5,295 nucleotides of DNA from DAOUFU01 sp034429275 (GTDB taxonomy: Bacteria; Chloroflexota; Anaerolineae; Aggregatilineales; Aggregatilineaceae). Under the pieces are notes generated by a model, which was given only the letters and a program-made list of their open reading frames with translations, was not told the origin of the DNA and did not search any database. The stretch is from NCBI GenBank assembly GCA_034429275.1, contig DAOUFU010000180.1, positions 1 through 5,295 of the forward strand, in the 5' to 3' direction. The position numbers and the translations under genes were made by a program. Positions 1 through 5,295 of the stretch are shown here, piece by piece (position 1 is the stretch's first letter; each line of letters opens with the position of its first letter).

Positions 1-95
1 GAAGCGGCCCGGTTTTGGCCGCGCGGGGGTGAGGCCAGCCCTTCGCCGCCCTCATATCCGATCTCATGGCCAAAGTGCATCAGGGGCAGGCGATG

Positions 96-124
96 CGCAT
101 CAACCGAAACAGTTTTTTGATGCG
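96..124. repeat. Imperfect inverted repeat (stem-loop) upstream of the alaS promoter
   Basis: CGCATCAA at 96-103 is the exact reverse complement of TTGATGCG at 117-124. The intervening 13 bases can add a short A/T helix (GAAA 106-109 with TTTT 113-116) with a CAG loop and a CC bulge. The left arm also overlaps a 10-bp palindrome, GATGCGCATC, at 92-101. No T-run follows the right arm, so it is a poor intrinsic terminator. It ends about 30 bases before the alaS -35 box, so it could be a protein-binding site, the tail of an upstream transcript, or chance. The repeat is seen directly; any function is a guess. Confidence 0.35.
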
Positions 125-152
125 TTTGCCCTGCTCCGCCCGGCCTCGACCA

Positions 153-181
153 TTGCCAAGCGCCCCGGCGTTTTTTATAAT
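153..181 (+). promoter_or_regulatory. Sigma70-type promoter for alaS
   Basis: A -35 box TTGCCA (153-158, five of six consensus bases) and a perfect -10 box TATAAT (176-181) are separated by exactly 17 bases. Transcription would start at about 187-190, giving an untranslated leader of roughly 46-49 bases before the ATG at 236. No T-box, riboswitch or attenuator structure is apparent in that leader, so regulation looks simple. Spacing and both hexamers are near ideal, making this the best-supported regulatory site in the window. It also argues against the longer in-frame extension of alaS, which would place the promoter inside coding sequence. Confidence 0.8.
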
Positions 182-218
182 CCCCCTGTCCGATCAATCC
201 GCACCATCCGCGACCAAC

Positions 219-225
219 AAAGGGA
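219..225 (+). promoter_or_regulatory. Ribosome binding site deciding the alaS start
   Basis: AAAGGGA is a partial Shine-Dalgarno match ending 10 bases before the ATG at 236. A second in-frame ATG at 245 would be 19 bases away, too far for this site. The site therefore favours 236 over 245, and over the upstream in-frame GTG at 29, which precedes the promoter. Confidence 0.6.
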
Positions 226-235
226 CTCTTTCACC

Positions 236-3235
236 ATGAAAAAAATGACCAGCGCCGAAGTCCGCGAGGCGTTTTTAGACTTCTTTGAGGAAATGGGCCA
301 CAAGCGCGTCGCTTCGTCGTCGCTGGTCCCAGGCAACGATCCCCCCCTGCTGTTCACCAACGCTGGCATGGTCCAGTTCAAGGATGTATTCCTGGGCCTC
401 GACCGCCGCGATTATAAGCGTGCCACCACCGCCCAAAAGTGTATGCGCGTCAGCGGCAAGCACAACGATCTCGAAAACGTCGGCCCGTCGCCGCGCCATC
501 ACACCTTTTTTGAGATGCTCGGCAATTTCAGCTTTGGCGACTATTTCAAGCGCGACGCCATCCGCTACGCCTACGACCTGCTCACCAGGGTCTACGAGCT
601 GCCCCCCGACCGGCTCGCCTTCACCGTCTATCAGAACGACGATGAGGCCTATGCCATCTGGACCGAAGAAATCGGCGTAGACCCGCGCCGCGTTGCCCGC
701 ATGGGTCCCAAAACCAACTTCTGGCAGATGGCCGATACCGGTCCCTGCGGCCCGACCAGCGAGATTCACTGGGACCTGCGTCCCCAGGAAGGCGTCGATG
801 CCATCATCCCCGCGCTGACCGCCGAGAGTGACCGCTTCCTGGAGATCTGGAACCTGGTCTTCATGCAGATCAACCGCACCCAGGCCGATCCCAACCACAC
901 CGGCCAGTACGATCAGCCGCTGCCCGCCCCCGGCGTCGATACCGGCGCAGGCATGGAGCGCATCGTCAGCATCCTGCAGGGCGTAGATGCCAATTACGAA
1001 ACCGACCTGTTCATGCCCATCATCCGCCGCGTCCAGGCCATGACCGGCCACACCGACGCCCAGCGCGATGCCAACATCGTCCCCTACCGCGTCATCGCCG
1101 ACCACATGCGCGCCGCCACCTTTTTGATCGCCGACGGCGTGCGCCCCGGCGCAACTGGGCGCGATTACGTCTGCCGGATGGTCATCCGGCGCGCGGTGCG
1201 GTTTGGGGCCAGGCTCGGCTTCACCGATCCCTTCCTGGCCGATGTCGCCGACACGGTCATTGACATCATGCGCATCGCCTATCCCCAGCTTGAAGACCAG
1301 CGCGAAGCCATCCGCCGTGCCGTCACCAACGAAGAGATTCGTTTCCGCCGCGCGATGGACCGCGCCCTGGCCGAACTCGACGATATGCTGGCCGATTTCC
1401 GCATTCAGCGCGCCGCCCTGCCCGATGACGTGGTAACGGCGGCCAATAGCGGGCTGCACACGGCCTTCGCCAGCCTGGGCGAGCGTTACCCCTACCAGGC
1501 CCTGTCCGCCGCTGTCACAGCGCTCGATTCTGGTGAGCATCCCGCCGATGTGCTCGACCGCTTCATGGTCAGCGCGACCGGTGTCAATCTTCAGCCCGCC
1601 GAGGTCATGGCCGACATCCTGGCCGCCATCCAGGCGAGCACCCTCTCGCCTGCGGAAAAATCCACCTGCGCCGAGGCATTGAGCAGCTTCCAGTTTCCCG
1701 GCGAATGGGCCTTCCGCCTGCACGCCGAGAAGGGCCTGCCGCTCGAAATCACCCGCGACATCACCCAGGAACTGGGTATCCTGGTGGACCAGGCCGGGTT
1801 CCGTGCCGCTCAGCACGCCCACGAAGCCGCCAGCCGGGGGCAAACCGGCGGAGCGTTTGGCGCAATTGACATGGGCGAAGCCTACCGCGCCGCCCTCCAG
1901 TCCTTGCGCGAGCGTGGACTCATCGAGACCGGCGTAGTGCAGGATCAATACGGCCCGCTCACCCGCGAGACCCACGTCCTCGGCATCCTGCGCGATGGCG
2001 AGCTGGTCGAATCGGCGAGTGTTGGCGACCGCGTCGAGCTGGTGCTGGCGCTCACCCCCTTCTACATCGAGGCGGGCGGCCAGGTCAGCGATACCGGCGT
2101 CGCCCAGGGTGACGGCTGGATGGTCGATCTCGAAGATGCGCGCCAGCCAGTCGGCGGCCTGATCGTCCACCTCGGCGAAGTGGTCGAGGGCCAGGTCACC
2201 GCGGGCGCGCCCTGCACCGTCTCAGTAGATGCCGCGCGCCGCCTCGACATCACCCGCAACCACACCGCGACCCACCTGCTGCACGCTCAGCTGCGCGCCG
2301 TGCTGGGCACGCATGTCCAGCAGCGCGGCTCACTGGTCGCGCCGGACCGCCTGCGCTTCGACTTCAGCCACGACCAGCCGATCTCGCCCGACGAGCTGGA
2401 CGAGATCACCCGCCGCATCAACGAGGCTATCCTGGCCGATATGCCCGTCACCGCCGAATGGAAATCGCTCGACGAAGCGCGCGCCGAGGGTGCAATGGCC
2501 CTCTTTGGCGAAAAATATGGCGACCGCGTGCGCACCATCAACATCTGGCAGCGCGAGCGCACTAACCCCGGTGCCCGCTACAGCTACGAATTGTGCGGCG
2601 GCAACCATGTCGAGCATACCGGTGTGATCGGCCCCTTCGTCATCGTCTCCGAAGGCAGTGTCGCCCAGGGTATCCGCCGCATCGAGGCGCTGACCGGGCA
2701 CGGGGCCGAGCAGTACATCCGCCGCAGCCTGAACACCCTGCGGACCGCCGCCGGGCTGCTCAGCACCACGCCCGCCGAGGTCCCTGCGCGGCTGGCCGCC
2801 CTGCAGGATGATCTGCGCGCCGAACAGCACGAAAACGCGCGCCTGCGTCGCCGCGTCGCCCGCCTGGAGTTCGAGCACCTCTTCGGCCAGACTGAGGTCA
2901 TCGGCGGTACTGCCGTGCTGGTGGCCCAGGTCAGCCCCACCGCCCCCGATACCCTGCGCGAAATGGCCGACTGGTTCCGCGATAAGGTGGAGTCGGGCGT
3001 GGTGGTGCTGGGCATGGTGGCCGAGAACGGGCGGCCCCAACTGCTGGCCGCCGCGACCAAAGACCTCGCCAAACGGGTCCACGCGGGCAATATCATCCGC
3101 GAGGCGGCAGCGATCACCGGCGGCGGCGGCGGTGGCCGTCCCGATATGGCCCAGGCCGGCGGCAAGGATGCCGCCAAACTGCCCGACGCCCTGCGCGCCG
3201 CCCGCGACCTGATCGCCCGCGCCCTGGACCAATAG
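236..3235 (+). CDS. alaS: Alanine--tRNA ligase (alanyl-tRNA synthetase) with an extra linker insertion
   Basis: This cytoplasmic class IIc synthetase charges tRNA(Ala) using ATP and alanine, and hydrolyses mischarged Ser- and Gly-tRNA(Ala). The product is 999 residues; E. coli AlaRS is about 876. The N-terminal catalytic domain shows ASSSLVP and LLFTNAGM, KHNDLENVG (75-83), RHHTFFEMLGNFSFGDYF (87-104), ADTGPCGP (166-173), IWNLVFMQ (204-211) and class II motif 3 DTGAGMERI (235-243), whose Asp is the expected ligand of the alanine amino group. The editing domain has TPFYIEAGGQ (607-616) and a zinc site made of H676, H680, C787 and H791 (HTATH and CGGNH). A probable coiled coil (about 848-883) leads into a complete C-Ala domain with GGGGGGRPDMAQAGG (962-976). 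Oddities: about 95 extra residues at roughly 390-486, RLHAEKGLP (494-502) where LYDTYGFP is usual, and Asn for Thr in the CGGTH motif. All recognisable catalytic and editing residues remain, so the enzyme should be active. It appears to be its own transcription unit, with a promoter before it and a terminator after it. Confidence 0.97.
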   Translation: MKKMTSAEVREAFLDFFEEMGHKRVASSSLVPGNDPPLLFTNAGMVQFKDVFLGLDRRDYKRATTAQKCMRVSGKHNDLENVGPSPRHHTFFEMLGNFSFGDYFKRDAIRYAYDLLTRVYELPPDRLAFTVYQNDDEAYAIWTEEIGVDPRRVARMGPKTNFWQMADTGPCGPTSEIHWDLRPQEGVDAIIPALTAESDRFLEIWNLVFMQINRTQADPNHTGQYDQPLPAPGVDTGAGMERIVSILQGVDANYETDLFMPIIRRVQAMTGHTDAQRDANIVPYRVIADHMRAATFLIADGVRPGATGRDYVCRMVIRRAVRFGARLGFTDPFLADVADTVIDIMRIAYPQLEDQREAIRRAVTNEEIRFRRAMDRALAELDDMLADFRIQRAALPDDVVTAANSGLHTAFASLGERYPYQALSAAVTALDSGEHPADVLDRFMVSATGVNLQPAEVMADILAAIQASTLSPAEKSTCAEALSSFQFPGEWAFRLHAEKGLPLEITRDITQELGILVDQAGFRAAQHAHEAASRGQTGGAFGAIDMGEAYRAALQSLRERGLIETGVVQDQYGPLTRETHVLGILRDGELVESASVGDRVELVLALTPFYIEAGGQVSDTGVAQGDGWMVDLEDARQPVGGLIVHLGEVVEGQVTAGAPCTVSVDAARRLDITRNHTATHLLHAQLRAVLGTHVQQRGSLVAPDRLRFDFSHDQPISPDELDEITRRINEAILADMPVTAEWKSLDEARAEGAMALFGEKYGDRVRTINIWQRERTNPGARYSYELCGGNHVEHTGVIGPFVIVSEGSVAQGIRRIEALTGHGAEQYIRRSLNTLRTAAGLLSTTPAEVPARLAALQDDLRAEQHENARLRRRVARLEFEHLFGQTEVIGGTAVLVAQVSPTAPDTLREMADWFRDKVESGVVVLGMVAENGRPQLLAAATKDLAKRVHAGNIIREAAAITGGGGGGRPDMAQAGGKDAAKLPDALRAARDLIARALDQ

Positions 3236-3258
3236 GACCGCACTGTCCCTTTGTGCTG

Positions 3259-3295
3259 GAAGGGCGGGCTGCACACACCCGCCCTTCTTATTTCC
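3259..3295 (+). terminator. Rho-independent terminator of alaS
   Basis: GAAGGGCGGG (3259-3268) pairs perfectly with CCCGCCCTTC (3278-3287), a 10-bp GC-rich stem with a 9-base loop. TTATTT follows at 3288-3293. It starts 23 bases after the alaS TAG. The opposite strand has no T-run next to the stem, so it looks one-directional. The T tract is short and interrupted, so some read-through into the next gene is possible. Confidence 0.8.
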
Positions 3296-3308
3296 CCATC
3301 TCCCCCAC

Positions 3309-3337
3309 TCGACAGCGCCGCCCGTCCCGGCTACAAT
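3309..3337 (+). promoter_or_regulatory. Promoter of the membrane protein-ruvX operon, probably leaderless
   Basis: TCGACA (3309-3314, five of six matches to TTGACA) and TACAAT (3332-3337, five of six matches to TATAAT) are separated by exactly 17 bases. The ATG at 3345 begins only 7 bases after the -10 box, where transcription normally initiates. No Shine-Dalgarno sequence precedes that ATG. Both facts fit a transcript that begins at, or within about two bases of, the start codon. If translation instead starts at the in-frame ATG at 3357, the leader would be about 12 bases and still lack a good ribosome binding site. Confidence 0.6.
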
Positions 3338-3344
3338 TCCCCGT

Positions 3345-4877
3345 ATGAAGAACAAAATGGTGACGCTCCAGCTTGAACCCTACGACGATCACGTCTCCGT
3401 GCGCGACCGCCTGTCGTTCGTCCACGCCGATCACGTGCTGCTCATCCTGCCCCAGGTCCCGATCCTCCGCCGCAAGCTGGACCTGCTGCTCATCCAGCGC
3501 GAGGCTGCCCGCCTGGGGATTCGTCTTGCCCTGGTCACCGGGGACTCGCTGGTGATCGATCACGCCGACGAATTGAGCATCTCTGTCTTCCCCGATGAGC
3601 AGACCGCCGCCCAGAGCCGCTGGAAGCGCCCGCGCGATAAGGTCTTCCTGCCGCCCCGCGCCGTCGTGGACCAGTACGCCTTCGCCGATGTCATCCGCGA
3701 TCACCGCTCGAATGCGCTGGGCGGGCTGTGGGATCGCCGCTCGATGCGTTGGCTGCTGTTTGGCTTGGTCATGCTGGCCCTGGTCGTCGGGTTCCTGGTC
3801 GCCGCGCCCAGCGCCACCGTGACTCTCACCCCCGCCAGCCGCCAGGTCTATGAGACCGTTACCGTCCTGGCCGACCCTGCCCTCACCGACATCGATGTTG
3901 AGCGCCGCCAGATTCCCGCCAGCCTGGTGAGCCTCCAGCCGACCAGCCGCGTCACCGTCCAGGCGTCCGGCTCCGAGGCAGCGGGCGCGTCGTTGGCCCA
4001 GGGAATCGTGCTGTTCACCAACACCTCCGAGCAGCCCGCCCTCATTCCGCTTGGCACTATCGTCTCCACCGCCGATATTTACCCGGTCCGCTTCGAGACG
4101 GTGCTCGAAACCACGCTCACTGCCGGACCCGGTGCATCCGTCCAGGTGCCGGTGCGCGCGCTCCCGGAGCACGCGGGCGCGGTCGGCAACGTGGACCCCG
4201 GCGCGATCAGCCGTGTCGAAGCAGCGTTCGCCGATCACGTCACCGTCACCAACCCCAACGCCACCTACGGCGGCGCGGTCCAGCACCGCGCGACTGTCAC
4301 TGCCCAGGACCTGGAGCGCCTGCTCGTGTTGGGTCGCCAGCAGGTCCTGCAAAACGCGCGCGACACCCTGCTCCACCAGCTTTCGAGCGGGCAGTTCCTC
4401 GTCCCCGGCTCCATCCTGATCGTCGAGGAGCGCCCGGACTGGACGATCTACAGCGCGCTGGTGGGCGACCCGGTCGAGAGCGTCAGCCTCGATTTCCGTG
4501 CCAGGGTGCAGGCGGTTGTCGTTGATGAGCGGCTCGCCCAACGGGTCGCCTATGCCGCCCTCGCCCCGTACATCCAGCCCGGCCAGGAGATCGCCCAGGA
4601 CGCCCTGCGCTTCTCTCGCGGCGAAACGCTCAGCGTTGAAGCCAATGGCCGCGTCTCGTTTGCGATGGTCGTTTCCGGCAGCATCGCCGTCTCCATCGAT
4701 CCCGACCAGGTGCGCCGCAGCATCGCGGGCCTGTCGATCAACGCCGCGCGCGCCCGCCTCGACCGCGAACTGCTGCTCGATCCCCAGCGCCCGCCGCAGA
4801 TCCAGGTCTGGCCCGGTCTGCTGGGTCGGATGCCCTTCCTTCCCGTCCGAATTGCCGTCCGGGTGCAGTCGCCATGA
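3345..4877 (+). CDS. Single-pass membrane protein with a baseplate-J-like extracytoplasmic region, function unknown
   Basis: The product is 510 residues with three visible parts. Residues 1-132 are hydrophilic and include an alpha/beta-looking stretch (about 28-83) with VLLILPQ, RRKLDLLLIQREA and RLALVTGD, followed by a basic stretch before the membrane. Residues 136-154 (WLLFGLVMLALVVGFLVAA) form one clear transmembrane helix. Positive charges before it (RR, R135) and none just after suggest the N-terminal part is cytoplasmic and residues 155-510 are outside. The outer part is rich in beta-prone Val/Thr segments. It contains LFTNTSEQPALIPLGTIVST (223-242), YPVRFET, and AGAVGNVDPGAI (277-288), which resemble the G-N-V and IP-x-GT signatures of phage baseplate J/gp47-like proteins. 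The C-terminus (PPQIQVWPGLLGRMPFLPVRI) resembles the end of Chloroflexota proteins I remember being annotated this way. No phage genes surround it, so a cellular envelope role is likelier than a tail part. There is no signal-peptidase site or catalytic motif that I recognise. Its TGA overlaps the ruvX ATG. The ATG at 3345 is chosen because the promoter ends just before it; the ATG at 3357 is the alternative. Confidence 0.85.
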   Translation: MKNKMVTLQLEPYDDHVSVRDRLSFVHADHVLLILPQVPILRRKLDLLLIQREAARLGIRLALVTGDSLVIDHADELSISVFPDEQTAAQSRWKRPRDKVFLPPRAVVDQYAFADVIRDHRSNALGGLWDRRSMRWLLFGLVMLALVVGFLVAAPSATVTLTPASRQVYETVTVLADPALTDIDVERRQIPASLVSLQPTSRVTVQASGSEAAGASLAQGIVLFTNTSEQPALIPLGTIVSTADIYPVRFETVLETTLTAGPGASVQVPVRALPEHAGAVGNVDPGAISRVEAAFADHVTVTNPNATYGGAVQHRATVTAQDLERLLVLGRQQVLQNARDTLLHQLSSGQFLVPGSILIVEERPDWTIYSALVGDPVESVSLDFRARVQAVVVDERLAQRVAYAALAPYIQPGQEIAQDALRFSRGETLSVEANGRVSFAMVVSGSIAVSIDPDQVRRSIAGLSINAARARLDRELLLDPQRPPQIQVWPGLLGRMPFLPVRIAVRVQSP

Positions 4878-5295
4878 ACGTGCCGGGCCGCCTGCTGGGC
4901 ATTGATTACGGCTTGAAGGTCCTCGGACTGGCGGTCAGCGACCCCACCGGCACCATTGCCACGCCGCTCGGCCTGCTGCACCGCGCTTCCCGCCGCGAGG
5001 ATTTCGCCCGCATCGCCGCGCTCATCGCCGAGCGCGGCATTGCCGCTGTCATCGTCGGTCTGCCGGAATCGCCGCCGCACATCACCGCCTACACCCAGGC
5101 CGACCGCGTTCGGCTGTGGGCCTCGCGGCTGGCGGCGGCCATCCCCGTACCCGTCTATTTCGCCAGCGAGCGATATTCCACCCAGGAAGCCGAAGAGCGC
5201 CTGGCCGAAGCCGGGCGCGACCTGCCGGACCGCGTGGACGCCGTCGCTGCTGCCGTCATCCTGCAGGATTTCCTCGAAACGCGCCGCCCGGATCA
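4874..5295 (+). CDS. ruvX: RuvX/YqgF family putative pre-16S rRNA nuclease / Holliday junction resolvase (3' end outside window)
   Basis: This is a small cytoplasmic RNase H/RuvC-fold protein. Members are linked to 5'-end maturation of 16S rRNA (E. coli YqgF) and to Holliday-junction resolution. The 140 visible residues nearly fill the usual 140-150, so only a few C-terminal residues are missing. The fold is recognised from LLGIDYGLKVLGLAVSD (7-23), IVGLP (60-64), an ER motif (98-101, SERY) and VDAVAAAVILQ (121-131). The expected acidic triad is present: D11, E99 and D122. Departures from the family pattern are GLKVLG for the common GTKRIG, ESPPHIT after GLP where NMDG-like residues are usual, SERYST for DERLTT, and GRDLPDR where a Lys/Arg-rich RKKRK-like run normally precedes the last Asp. 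The start codon overlaps the upstream stop in an ATGA, with no separate promoter, so expression is probably coupled to the membrane-protein gene. Confidence 0.92.
   Translation, partial: MNVPGRLLGIDYGLKVLGLAVSDPTGTIATPLGLLHRASRREDFARIAALIAERGIAAVIVGLPESPPHITAYTQADRVRLWASRLAAAIPVPVYFASERYSTQEAEERLAEAGRDLPDRVDAVAAAVILQDFLETRRPD

Noticed and set aside
4..22. Hairpin GCGGCC/GGCCGC (4-9 with 17-22) as a terminator of an upstream gene
   Set aside because: The 6-bp stem is perfect, but neither strand has a T-run after it. In GC-rich DNA such a short repeat is readily found by chance.
3..32. C-terminal tail of an upstream gene (frame 3 reads SGPVLAARG then TGA)
   Set aside because: Nine codons are too few to tell coding sequence from chance; another frame is also open to a stop at 118-120 with an implausible sequence.
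159..176. CGCC-CC-GGCG followed by six T's, looking like an intrinsic terminator
   Set aside because: The possible stem is only 3-4 bp with a 2-4 base loop and would not be stable. The bases are better explained as the spacer of the TTGCCA/TATAAT promoter.
29..235. In-frame N-terminal extension of alaS from a GTG at 29
   Set aside because: The 69 extra codons contain the 153-181 promoter and the 5' leader, and they have no similarity to AlaRS N-termini, which normally begin close to the TSAEVREAF segment just after position 236.
275..2170. A 631-residue open frame on the - strand opposite alaS
   Set aside because: It lies wholly within alaS, whose protein matches the AlaRS family along its length. 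The antisense product is low-complexity (Gly, Ala, Asp, Val, His rich), as expected for a shadow frame of GC-rich codons, and it has no recognisable domain.
3119..3136. GGC-rich triplet tract as a simple repeat
   Set aside because: It encodes the conserved glycine-rich segment before RPDMAQAGG in the AlaRS C-terminal domain, so it is functional coding sequence.
2330..4541. Further long - strand frames (2330-3355, 2584-3276, 3288-4541)
   Set aside because: They are compositional shadows of alaS and the membrane-protein gene, rich in Gly/Ala/Arg or Asp/Gly repeats without family motifs. Two of them run through the terminator and promoter region.
3345..4877. The baseplate-J-like gene as evidence for a prophage or contractile injection cluster
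   Set aside because: No other tail, capsid, integrase or injection-system gene is present, the flanks are housekeeping genes, and the protein has a membrane helix, which tail baseplate proteins lack.

Overview
The window is GC-rich bacterial chromosomal DNA, with codon third positions dominated by G and C. All recognisable genes lie on the + strand: alaS (alanyl-tRNA synthetase, complete), a single-pass membrane protein with a baseplate-J-like exported region (complete), and ruvX/yqgF (Holliday-junction-resolvase-like nuclease, cut by the right edge only near its C-terminus). An alaS and ruvX pairing is common in several bacterial phyla. A baseplate-J-like membrane protein between them, and the AlaRS sequence 'RLHAEKGLPLEITRD' in place of the usual 'LYDTYGFP', both fit what I remember of Chloroflexota (Anaerolineae-like) genomes. 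That placement is an inference from remembered family features, not from a search.

Layout: 1-150 holds no gene I can support, only two small inverted repeats. A near-consensus housekeeping promoter (TTGCCA, 17-nt spacer, TATAAT; 153-181) drives alaS through a short leader with a Shine-Dalgarno-like AAAGGGA. alaS (236-3235) encodes 999 residues, about 120 more than the E. coli enzyme. Most of the excess is one insertion of about 95 residues between the aminoacylation and editing halves. A perfect 10-bp stem followed by a short T-rich run (3259-3295) terminates alaS. About 15 bases later a second promoter-like element (TCGACA, 17-nt spacer, TACAAT; 3309-3337) sits so close to the ATG at 3345 that transcription would begin at or within a couple of bases of the start codon, suggesting a leaderless mRNA. 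The membrane-protein gene then overlaps ruvX by ATGA, so these two are very probably one translationally coupled operon, separate from alaS.

Functionally this is mostly a housekeeping neighbourhood: tRNA charging, then an envelope protein of unknown role coupled to a conserved RuvC-fold nuclease implicated in rRNA maturation or recombination. I see no mobile element, CRISPR array, RNA gene or defence system. The points most worth a second look are the leaderless-type promoter, the AlaRS insertion, the coupling of an uncharacterised membrane protein to ruvX, and changes in conserved motifs of RuvX and of the AlaRS editing site. Several long reading frames on the - strand are compositional shadows of the + strand genes.
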